Assembly: GCA_021781255.1 (NCBI GenBank)
Contig: JAJXXG010000582.1
Coordinates: 1 to 10,699 of the forward strand
Origin: Acidobacteriota bacterium
GTDB lineage: Bacteria > Acidobacteriota > Terriglobia > Terriglobales > Acidobacteriaceae
Reading direction: 5' to 3'
Length of the DNA stretch: 10,699 nucleotides
In this document: positions 1 to 6,233 of the stretch, in pieces
Layout: every line of letters starts with the position of its first letter
How positions within the stretch are numbered: the stretch's first letter is position 1
Translations under genes and position numbers: made by a program
Notes under the pieces: model-generated
Database searches by the model: none
Seen by the model: only the letters and a program-made list of their open reading frames with translations
What the model was told of the DNA's origin: nothing

Positions 1-1324
1 CGATCTGACGGGCCGGGGCCGTCTGCTGTGTTGCCGAGAGTGCGCTCTTGTCGCCCAGTATGGTCTCAGGGAAGAGGCGGGACAAGAAGGTCCACTGCGG
101 CACCCGCGTGGTGATCTTTACTCCCTGGGCAGGGCGGCTCTGCGCAGGAGACGTGGCCATTGAGATATTCAGATACTGGGTTGCGCCCGCGTTCTGCAGC
201 GGCTGCTCTTGAGCGACAGCCGGCGCGGACATCCGTTCCACAAGCTGTGCGCGGATGCCGGTGAAATAAAAGCCCCGCAGGAAGGGGTTGGCGCTTAAGT
301 GGCTGGGCTTGCACAATTCCACCAGGTAGCTGTTCAGATTCTTGCGCAGCTTGCCAAACTCGCGTGGGAACTCATAAACGCCGGGGGAGTTCTTGAGATC
401 CGTTTCGCGCGCCAACATTTCCACGCGAAACTCTCCCAGCGTGTAGCAAAGCCCATCCAGCACGTTGCCAAGCTCTGTAGATGCCTTATCCGCGTAGACT
501 CCGGCAGAGGCGTCGAGTTTGGGCAGGGTAGCGCCGAGGATCTGCCGAACCTCCTCATTCGAGAGATTGCGGACAAACTCATCGAAGTGGGGAACGCGGT
601 CCAGCTTGGTGACGATGACATAGACAGGGATCGGAGTCCCAAGCAGGCGGCTGATCTCGCGGAGTTGCGCGCCGGTTGTGCGCGCGGCGGCCTGCAGTGA
701 TGCGCCACCATCCGTCGCAACCAGCTGCTCTGCACTTATGCAAACCACGGCAGCACGCGATGCGGCGCCGGAGCCAAACGCTGAGCGGTAGGCACTGGGC
801 CGGGTCTTGTGGATGAGCCGTGCAAAGAGCTGGCTGTTCTGGCGAACGCCGGCACCGGCTTCCACAACGGCGGCCTGCTGGGTAAACCACACGTTGACCA
901 TCGGCGTCGCCTGCATCTCGCCCTCTTGCGGCAGAATGCCGGCAAGAAATTCAGGATTCAGTCCTGAGCGCATCACCATGGTGGTCTTCGCAGAGCCCGG
1001 TTCGCCGATGACGTAGATCAAGGGCAGCAGGTCAAGCGTCTTTTGTCCCTGCTGGGACTCGCGCAGCTTGCGGTTGGCATCGTTCAGCAGCAGGTCAAGT
1101 TCTCCTGCCCCTTCGCCCGCAGGCGCATCCCCGGCCTGCTCGTCTTTCTTCTTGGCGCGGAAGTGCAGGACCAGAATCAGCACTGCGGCGGCCACTCCAA
1201 GCACAATGAGGATCGCAACGAAGACGATGAGAGATGTCCCGTGCAGATGCAGGAGAGATGCCATGCCGAACGCCAGCAAGGCGGCGACAAGCAAAACAGC
1301 AAAGGCAAGCAGATAGACGAGCAA
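1..1324 (-). CDS. tssM: TssM (IcmF family) T6SS inner-membrane protein, N-terminal part, cut by window edge
   Basis: TssM forms, with TssL (and TssJ where present), the trans-envelope complex that docks the T6SS baseplate. My reading of the minus strand gives 441 residues, open to the left edge; full family members are usually 1,100-1,300. Two hydrophobic segments (about residues 2-25 and 31-54) form the expected membrane hairpin. A cytoplasmic NTPase-like domain follows, with P-loop GEPGSAKTT at 107-115 and TKLD at 239-242. The family signature RGFYFTG is at 350-356, and the window ends just before the expected third membrane helix. The start is inferred as TTG at 1324: an in-frame stop lies 6 bases upstream, GGGGG sits 6 bases before the TTG, and starting at the next Met (1264) would lose the first membrane segment. 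The P-loop has Ala where Gly is usual, and the expected DTAGR-like switch reads VEAGAGV. It lies 25 bases after tssL, so they are probably cotranscribed. The family call is firm; the exact start is less so. Confidence 0.9.
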   Translation of the reverse strand, partial: MLVYLLAFAVLLVAALLAFGMASLLHLHGTSLIVFVAILIVLGVAAAVLILVLHFRAKKKDEQAGDAPAGEGAGELDLLLNDANRKLRESQQGQKTLDLLPLIYVIGEPGSAKTTMVMRSGLNPEFLAGILPQEGEMQATPMVNVWFTQQAAVVEAGAGVRQNSQLFARLIHKTRPSAYRSAFGSGAASRAAVVCISAEQLVATDGGASLQAAARTTGAQLREISRLLGTPIPVYVIVTKLDRVPHFDEFVRNLSNEEVRQILGATLPKLDASAGVYADKASTELGNVLDGLCYTLGEFRVEMLARETDLKNSPGVYEFPREFGKLRKNLNSYLVELCKPSHLSANPFLRGFYFTGIRAQLVERMSAPAVAQEQPLQNAGATQYLNISMATSPAQSRPAQGVKITTRVPQWTFLSRLFPETILGDKSALSATQQTAPARQI

Positions 1325-1335
1325 GTGCTACCCCC
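1325..1335 (-). promoter_or_regulatory. Ribosome binding site supporting a TTG start for tssM
   Basis: On the minus strand GGGGG (1335-1331) lies 6 bases before a TTG at 1324-1322. An in-frame TAG overlaps the spacer at 1330-1328, so no start further upstream is possible. This favours TTG over the ATG at 1264. Confidence 0.5.
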
Positions 1336-1349
1336 GGGAAAAACCGTGA

Positions 1350-2084
1350 CTAGGAGATGTGTGACGCCCCGGAACTCAGGGCAATCCAGAAGCCGACAAA
1401 CGTGACAACAGCCAGCGCAAGCAGGCAGATGGCGGCAATGCCCAAACCGCGGCTCCACTTATCCACGCCTGCGGTCTGCTTAATGGGTGGAGGCGGTGGC
1501 GCCTGCCGCAGGAACTGTGCCTGCCCGCGAATGCGTTCAATCTTCTCGCGCGCCTGGCGAATCAGCATCTGTACTTCACCGCTGATGGTGGGCCGCTGTG
1601 CGGCGCCTGCCGCCTGCTGCGAGAACAGATCCGTGCTGGCAAGGCTGAGCGCGTATTTTCCGTGGAAGCCGAGCAGCATGCAGATGGCATAGACCTCCAG
1701 GCCGTCTGCGACCTCTTGTGAGTCCGGCTTAGCAAGCAATCCGCGCAGATTGTCGAAGAAGACCTCGCCGGCCCTGTTGTGCCCAAAGAGTTCCTCCTGC
1801 AGGGGGCGTTGGGCCCACTCCGCGAACGCCGGACTCTGCAGCCTGAGCACGCTTTCATCCAGCAAGGCCACAACCGCGAAGAATGCGTTCTGGTTCATCT
1901 CGCTTGAATAGCCCAAGACTTTGGCCTGCTCCATCGCCGTCTTTAGAGCGGCTCGAATGCTGGTGCGAAAGCTCTGGGCATTGGGCGCCGCCTGCTGCTG
2001 CAGTGCGCCAAGCCGAAGAATTGTAGTAATTGCATTTTCGTAGCAGGATGCCAGACTGTAAGTGCGGGATGGAATCGCGTTCAT
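1350..2084 (-). CDS. tssL: TssL (DotU/ImpK family) T6SS tail-anchored membrane protein
   Basis: TssL is the short inner-membrane partner of TssM in the T6SS membrane complex; its cytoplasmic domain contacts the baseplate. The 244-residue protein has the DotU signatures in order: ALLDESVLRL near residues 72-81, ELFGHNRAGEVFFDNL around 98-113, and LEVYAICMLLGFHGKY around 128-143. A proline-rich linker (APPPPPIK, just before 203) leads to a single hydrophobic helix at about 213-236, followed by only 8 residues. This is the usual C-tail-anchored arrangement. There is no C-terminal OmpA-like peptidoglycan-binding domain, so this is the short form of the family. The ATG at 2084 is preceded by GAGGAAA at good spacing. 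It is the first gene of a tssL-tssM unit and is transcribed divergently from the GEFT-repeat gene. Confidence 0.93.
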   Translation of the reverse strand: MNAIPSRTYSLASCYENAITTILRLGALQQQAAPNAQSFRTSIRAALKTAMEQAKVLGYSSEMNQNAFFAVVALLDESVLRLQSPAFAEWAQRPLQEELFGHNRAGEVFFDNLRGLLAKPDSQEVADGLEVYAICMLLGFHGKYALSLASTDLFSQQAAGAAQRPTISGEVQMLIRQAREKIERIRGQAQFLRQAPPPPPIKQTAGVDKWSRGLGIAAICLLALAVVTFVGFWIALSSGASHIS

Positions 2085-2397
2085 GGTTGTTTCCTCATTG
2101 CTGCCTGTGCGTAATCCGCAATCTCCATAGGGAAGCCTCTAACTGCGGATAAAAGAATGAGAGATGAGAGAACTGCTACGACCCGGCGGGAAACCACCAC
2201 AAATATACCTCAAGCCGCGGTGGGCAAGAAATAAATCTCCGCTGCCGTTCTTGCTTTCTCAATATGTTGTTCAGGGCGGGGTTTGAGGGCAGCTCGGCAG
2301 CAATCCCGGCACAGTCATTTTTCTTTACGCAAGAATGCTGCCCGTGTAAGCTTTGAAATTGCTGGTGCCCCAATAATTGATAGAGGACACCCCTTCC
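2085..2397. promoter_or_regulatory. Divergent intergenic region between tssL and the GEFT-repeat gene
   Basis: These 313 bases must hold the promoters for both divergent genes. A TATATT at 2207-2202 on the minus strand is a fair -10 element for tssL, but no good -35 lies at the right distance. For the plus gene, TTTACG (2323-2328), 17 bases, then TAAGCT is a weak sigma70-like pair. An inverted repeat, ATCCGCA (2114-2120) and TGCGGAT (2144-2150), lies in the tssL leader and could be an operator or an RNA stem. No convincing gene lies here; a minus-strand frame from 2742 to 2176 crosses it but looks like a shadow. Confidence 0.5.
2114..2150. repeat. 7-base inverted repeat in the tssL leader
   Basis: ATCCGCA at 2114-2120 is the exact reverse complement of TGCGGAT at 2144-2150, separated by 23 bases. 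It lies 30-66 bases upstream of the tssL start codon, downstream of the best -10 candidate. This placement suits an operator or a leader-RNA stem. Its function is not known and a 7-base match could be chance. Confidence 0.35.
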
Positions 2398-3852
2398 ATG
2401 ACAAAGCCAGATTGGACACCCGAGAATCAGCCGGCACCTGCGAACGAACCCCTCAGCGCGACCGCGATGTTTTTGAGTGCCTTTGGGGATGAGCCGGATG
2501 CGGCTCCCAAGAGCGCAGCCGAGAACCCTCCGGCAGTTACAACCGCACAGAGCGCCGCTGCCGCCCCGCCTGCATTCCCGTTGGAGCAACCTGCCGGGTA
2601 TGCCGCACCGCTGCCCGCGGAGCCAAAGGTAGCAGAGCCTCCGAAGTCCGCTCCCGGTGAGTTTACAAAGCTTTTTCAGGCAATCTCTGCTGGCGAGCCG
2701 CAGCGGCCAGCAGCGCCGCCTGCGCCTCCGGTTGTTCAGCATGTCGTTCCGCCCCCTGAACCGAAGCCTGCCCCGGCCGCATCTTCGCAGGGAGAGTTTA
2801 CGCGAATCTTTCTCAAGCAGTCGGACCCCGCGCCCGCGCAGCAGACCCCAAGAGTGACACCGTTTGTGCCACCGGCTCCCGCTGCCCCCGCGGATACACC
2901 GCGCGCCAGCGAGCCTTCGCGCATGAAGGGATTTTCCTCCCCGGGCGTATCAGATTCCGCATCCGCTGCGGGAAGCTTTACCCAGTTCTTCCAGGCCCAG
3001 CCTTCGGCACCAAGCCCTGCTCCTGCGCCCCGTACTCCCGAGTTCGAAGCGCCGGCACCGTTGCCGCCGAAGCCGCCGGAAGAGTTCAAGTGGCCAAGCG
3101 AGCCCAGCTTTGATACATCCAGCGGGTCAGCCGGTCATGGTTCCAGCCCGTCCAGCGCAACAGGGTTACTTGCGTCGCTGGCTACTCCCGGGGGCTATTC
3201 GGCTGAGGCTAAGCCGCAACCCGCACAGCCTTTCCCTTCGTTTACGCCCGCGCCGCCGCCGCCGGTTGCGCCATCCGGCTCTCAGGCAGGCAGCGTTACG
3301 CGGCTGATCCAGCAACTTTCAGAGACTGTCCCGACGCCTCCGCCGCTAGCGCCACCGCCAAGCGATATGGAGCTCGCGGAAGCGCCTCCTCCGGCTGTGA
3401 GTACCGGGCCGGGCGAGTTCACGCGTATGATCTCCGGCAGCGCGATCAAGGATGCGACGAGTGCTCCGGCTCAGCCACCGGCACATTCATCCGCGCCAGC
3501 ACCGGCGCCGATAGCGATGCCGCCTATGGGGATCAACATGAGCGTGCAGCCCCCGGTGGTGCCGCCCATGCAGATGAACGTTGCCGTGCAGGCTAATCCT
3601 GCGCATCCCATTTCTGCCCATGCGTCAGCGCCCATGCCACAGATGCCTCACGCATCGGTCCATGCGGCGCAGGCACCATTGCAGGTGCCCGGAATAGCGC
3701 CGCTACACGTGCCGGTGCCGAAGGTGACTGCACCGGCCGTTGCGGCTCCGAAAAGCAAGCTGCAGGAGATGCTCCCCCTTTTGCTGGTGGTGAACACCTT
3801 CCTGTTGATCATTTTGATTGTCGTGGTGATCTTCGCGATTAAGGCGAAATAG
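2398..3852 (+). CDS. Proline/alanine-rich tail-anchored protein with five GEFTR-like motifs; function unknown
   Basis: I do not recognise a named family. The 484-residue protein is mostly Pro/Ala/Ser and probably disordered. One short motif recurs five times: GEFTKLF (from residue 87), GEFTRIF (132), GSFTQFF (192), GSVTRLI (298) and GEFTRMI (339). The consensus is G-[ES]-[FV]-T-[RKQ]-hydrophobic pair, often followed by Q and small residues. A Met/Pro/His-rich stretch spans about 372-425. A basic patch near KSK at 452-454 precedes one hydrophobic helix (about 460-481) ending in AIKAK at the C-terminus. This suggests a tail-anchored inner-membrane protein with a long cytoplasmic arm carrying repeated peptide ligands. 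The ATG at 2398 is chosen because GAGGA lies 10 bases upstream; an in-frame TTG at 2377 overlaps that site. Its location between T6SS units, divergent from tssL, suggests but does not prove a T6SS role. Confidence 0.8.
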   Translation: MTKPDWTPENQPAPANEPLSATAMFLSAFGDEPDAAPKSAAENPPAVTTAQSAAAAPPAFPLEQPAGYAAPLPAEPKVAEPPKSAPGEFTKLFQAISAGEPQRPAAPPAPPVVQHVVPPPEPKPAPAASSQGEFTRIFLKQSDPAPAQQTPRVTPFVPPAPAAPADTPRASEPSRMKGFSSPGVSDSASAAGSFTQFFQAQPSAPSPAPAPRTPEFEAPAPLPPKPPEEFKWPSEPSFDTSSGSAGHGSSPSSATGLLASLATPGGYSAEAKPQPAQPFPSFTPAPPPPVAPSGSQAGSVTRLIQQLSETVPTPPPLAPPPSDMELAEAPPPAVSTGPGEFTRMISGSAIKDATSAPAQPPAHSSAPAPAPIAMPPMGINMSVQPPVVPPMQMNVAVQANPAHPISAHASAPMPQMPHASVHAAQAPLQVPGIAPLHVPVPKVTAPAVAAPKSKLQEMLPLLLVVNTFLLIILIVVVIFAIKAK

Positions 3853-3885
3853 GGCGAGAGTGGCCTGTTCGAATTAGGACGGAGT

Positions 3886-3920
3886 GGGCTGCTGGCTAAG
3901 CCAGGAGCCCGTTTTCTTTC
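3886..3920 (+). terminator. Rho-independent terminator of the GEFT-repeat gene, overlapping the convergent gene's 3' end
   Basis: GGGCT (3886-3890) pairs with AGCCC (3906-3910), and CTGGC (3892-3896) pairs with GCCAG (3900-3904), with one G-G mismatch between the stems and a TAA loop. The T-rich run GTTTTCTTTC follows at 3911-3920. The hairpin is 33 bases after the plus-strand stop. There is no T tract on the minus-strand side, so it should work mainly for the plus gene. It covers the last codons and stop of the 93-residue minus-strand gene. Confidence 0.8.
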
Positions 3921-4177
3921 AGTAAAGAATCTGCCCGCTCAAAGCTGGCAATGAGCACCACACCCTGTGCGCGTGCGCGGCCAGCCCACTTGGAGGCATC
4001 GTCCTCATCCAGCTTGAGATCAATCAGCAGGGAAACCAGGTCGTCGTGGCTGCTTACCTTGACCACTTTCGTGTTCAGGCGCCCCGCATACGGCACAAAG
4101 ACAAGCTCAAAATGGGCCTTTTCTGTCTCTGTTGCAGGATGAGCAGTGATCTTCAGATTCCCCGTCAATTTAGCCAT
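3896..4177 (-). CDS. Small conserved-looking protein of unknown function (93 aa)
   Basis: I do not recognise this protein. From the ATG at 4177 it is 93 residues and begins MAKLTGNLKI. It has alternating polar and hydrophobic stretches (HFELVFVPYAG, VVLIASFERA), an acidic patch LKLDEDDASKW in the middle, and no signal peptide or membrane segment. It looks like a small soluble alpha/beta protein. The frame stays open upstream to a GTG at 4261, which would add 28 residues and leave only 19 bases after the methyltransferase stop. I prefer the ATG because GGGG lies 7 bases before it and the N-terminus looks natural. It is on the same strand as the methyltransferase and probably cotranscribed with it. 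Its stop codon lies inside the terminator hairpin of the convergent gene. No function can be assigned. Confidence 0.65.
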   Translation of the reverse strand: MAKLTGNLKITAHPATETEKAHFELVFVPYAGRLNTKVVKVSSHDDLVSLLIDLKLDEDDASKWAGRARAQGVVLIASFERADSLLKENGLLA

Positions 4178-4280
4178 GAAGTAACCCCTGGAACTCCGAT
4201 CTGAATACGGTTTGCCAACTTCAAGTGTTTCATAAAAGATGGCATTACTTCCAGCCGCCACCTCATTTGCAAAGTGATCC

Positions 4281-5750
4281 CTATGGTTCGCGGATCACCA
4301 TATAGCCGCGATCGATAAGGGTACGCATCATGGCCAGCGACTCGCGCTGAACGATCTCCACGGGCGCATTGGCCACTGCTGCAAATGCGCGTATGGCTTC
4401 TTCCGCGGTCCGATTCCCGTCGCATGTCGCCAGGAAATCCGCAACCAGGGGCTGCACCTTTAGCTGGAAGGGGAATCCCCGCGTGAGGCGTAGATTGATC
4501 GATTCTGCCGCCCAGCACCCATTGGACGGCATGCATACCTGTTCGAGTCGGGCGAATTCCGACAACCGCGGCCGTGCAGCAAGCAGGGCAGCGTCGTCCT
4601 GTAGCTTCAGCAATATATCTCGAGCCGCGAACGTGGCCAGGATCGTCTCTCCCATGTCGCCGGAAGCAGTCTTGGGCACCTCCTCGATTCGAATCCAATT
4701 GTCTCCATCGCGTTTGCGCAGCACAATGACCCCGTCGTGAATTGCTTCCACCTGCAGTTCGCGATAGTAGGCCATATATCCGTCGAATAACCGGGCATCG
4801 TCCCCGGGGTTCTCCGTGATTTCAGCAATCCTGCGCTGGGCGTACTCCGCGGGGTCCTGCGTCATTCCCTTCATGACCCATGCATCGCAACCGATGCCGC
4901 GCACCCACTCTGCAATACGCTCCTCCCATGGCTGTCCCGCAACCTGGGCCCATTCGCAGAGCATCTCAAGGTAGCCGCCTTCGTTCAGATACGCTGGTGC
5001 TTCTTTCACGATGCGGCGACAGAGCTCGTCGAGTTCCAGCTCGTTTTCGCAAAACAGATAGCCCTGCCGGGGCGTAATAAAGAACGGCGGATTGGTCAGT
5101 ATCAGATCAAATCGCCGATCTTTCACCGGAGCGAAGCGGTCGCCCGTCAGCGCCTCAATGTTCTCAATGCCATTCAGCCGGGCATTGAACTGTACAAAAG
5201 AAGATGCCCTCGGGTTTAGATCCGTTCCGACCACCGTATCGCTGAACTTTGAGGCGCCCAGGCTGAGGATGCCACTTCCCGTGCCGAGGTCGAGCGTGGC
5301 GCCCGAGTGCCGGCGTATGGAAAAGTTCGCCAGGAATTTGCTCGTAGGATTTGGCCACAGCACCATCTCGGACTCACCCCGCTCAATCGCCTTCGGATGA
5401 TCGGCGGCAACCAGAAAGTCCACAGTGGGTACCAGCATTGCCTTCGCAGTCAATATCCCATCCGCCAACTCGAGCAGGCCGCAATCCGTCATCAGCCGGA
5501 GCATCTCTTCCGGCACAATGTCGGCGACTTGGCTCTTATCCAGGGCAAGCCCAATCCAAAACCAGCGCAGCAGAGTATTCAGCAGTGTCGGTTCGGCGGT
5601 GCGATCCATCAGCCGCGCCTCATTCCGCAGTCGCCGCGACGGCAGCTCGGCTGGGCGTAGCTGTTTTTTAATGTTCACTTCGGAATAGCCGGCGTTCTGA
5701 AAGAATGCCAGCAGCTTCCTGGAGTCTTCAATCGAGAGGGGAACTAGCAT
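4281..5750 (-). CDS. SAM-dependent methyltransferase (HemK-like/MTS fold, NPPF motif) with extra N- and C-terminal domains
   Basis: The 489-residue protein has a central Rossmann-type methyltransferase domain. Motif I, DLGTGSG, is at 154-160 and binds SAM. An acidic residue in VVGTDLNP would contact the ribose. NPPFF from residue 220 matches the (N/D)PP(Y/F) signature of enzymes that methylate a planar nitrogen: glutamine N5 (PrmC-type) or adenine/guanine N6/N2. About 150 N-terminal residues form a separate, probably helical recognition domain. From about residue 320 a further region follows, ending in a helical stretch (roughly 406-489) with the look of a winged-helix or PqqD-like small domain. 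Fusions of this order are known among uncharacterised bacterial methyltransferases. The ATG at 5750 has only a very close GGAG (2 bases away), so the start is fairly but not fully certain. The substrate cannot be read from sequence. It sits between T6SS transcription units, but nothing shows a T6SS role. Confidence 0.8.
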   Translation of the reverse strand: MLVPLSIEDSRKLLAFFQNAGYSEVNIKKQLRPAELPSRRLRNEARLMDRTAEPTLLNTLLRWFWIGLALDKSQVADIVPEEMLRLMTDCGLLELADGILTAKAMLVPTVDFLVAADHPKAIERGESEMVLWPNPTSKFLANFSIRRHSGATLDLGTGSGILSLGASKFSDTVVGTDLNPRASSFVQFNARLNGIENIEALTGDRFAPVKDRRFDLILTNPPFFITPRQGYLFCENELELDELCRRIVKEAPAYLNEGGYLEMLCEWAQVAGQPWEERIAEWVRGIGCDAWVMKGMTQDPAEYAQRRIAEITENPGDDARLFDGYMAYYRELQVEAIHDGVIVLRKRDGDNWIRIEEVPKTASGDMGETILATFAARDILLKLQDDAALLAARPRLSEFARLEQVCMPSNGCWAAESINLRLTRGFPFQLKVQPLVADFLATCDGNRTAEEAIRAFAAVANAPVEIVQRESLAMMRTLIDRGYMVIREP

Positions 5751-5798
5751 TGCTCCAACATTATCATCAAGAGCAGCGTCTGTAGGGCAGTTCTCCCG

Positions 5799-6002
5799 CT
5801 ATCTTTGCTTTGTGTTTCTTGCCTCATATTGCTTATCTAATAACTTGAGTTGATTGAGGCGGCCATCGTTTGCGGCATAGCAATTCAGGTCTCGCGTCGT
5901 CGGGCGGTACGAAGCGTTGGAGAAGCGGCATTTCCCAAGCCAGGCAGCAGAGTCATCCAGGGGCGTGGCAATCGCGATGTCGCGACCCATTGGTTTGGGC
6001 AC
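5799..6002 (-). CDS. Doubtful small frame (67 codons), possible gene remnant
   Basis: The frame encodes a 67-residue peptide with no membrane segment, signal peptide or recognised motif. Its middle (FSNASYRPTTRDLNCYAAN) reads more like a fragment of a secreted or beta-propeller protein than random sequence, but I cannot name a family. There is no clear ribosome binding site. The AT-rich tail near 5799-5870 differs from neighbouring genes. It could be a degraded fragment, a small gene upstream of the methyltransferase, or chance. I lean towards remnant or chance. Confidence 0.2.
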   Translation of the reverse strand: MPKPMGRDIAIATPLDDSAAWLGKCRFSNASYRPTTRDLNCYAANDGRLNQLKLLDKQYEARNTKQR

Positions 6003-6173
6003 GCATACAAATTGTCTTGACCCTGTATGGCGCCTATGGTATCAACTAGAGCGGGCTGCAACAGGGCAGTCTGCTGTTGCTTGAATGTCTCTCAATCCCC
6101 AAGGGTCGGTTCCTCGCAGAAGTTAACAGATTCACGCACTGGAGCAGCTGTGTTCCAGGCTGTGTCGTTGTCG

Positions 6174-6183
6174 GAAACGTTTC
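6174..6183. promoter_or_regulatory. Perfect 10-base palindrome, possible operator for the tssB operon
   Basis: GAAACGTTTC is its own reverse complement and lies 51 bases before the tssB start codon. A further GTTTC half-site (6186-6190) follows it. AT-rich arms around a central CG are typical of LacI-family repressor operators. That is only a resemblance; no regulator is encoded in the window. Confidence 0.35.
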
Positions 6184-6233
6184 GCGTTTCACACAACCCT
6201 GTCGTCGTTCACAATCAGTCAAAGGAAGGAACT

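Larger units (their letters stand above)
5751..6233. other. Intergenic region upstream of tssB, with a weak 67-codon frame and a palindrome
   Basis: About 480 bases separate the methyltransferase start from tssB. It should contain the promoters for both units, but I see no convincing -35/-10 pair. A minus-strand frame at 5799-6002 is described separately. The plus-strand frame continuous with tssB opens at 6027, but that extension is Cys/Ser-rich, looks unlike TssB and lacks a ribosome site, so I treat it as leader. A GAAACGTTTC palindrome lies at 6174-6183. The 5799-5870 part is AT-richer than its surroundings. Confidence 0.5.

Noticed and set aside
334..945. Several 70-130 codon frames on both strands within 300-1400
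   Set aside because: All are shadows of tssM, whose own reading frame is open across the entire stretch and shows the family motifs.
2176..2742. 188-codon minus-strand frame across the divergent spacer
   Set aside because: Arg/Cys/Leu-rich shadow overlapping the start of the GEFT-repeat gene; no domain or start signal.
2398..3852. GEFT-repeat protein as a secreted or cell-wall proline-rich protein
   Set aside because: No N-terminal signal peptide; the only hydrophobic segment is at the extreme C-terminus, which fits a tail anchor with a cytoplasmic arm.
4607..5688. Multiple short frames opposite or shifted within the methyltransferase gene
   Set aside because: Overlap the conserved methyltransferase motifs and have no independent coding signs.
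6027..6233. N-terminal extension of tssB by 69 codons
   Set aside because: The added sequence is Cys/Ser-rich and unlike TssB, has no ribosome site, and the ATG at 6234 has a strong one and gives the normal family length.
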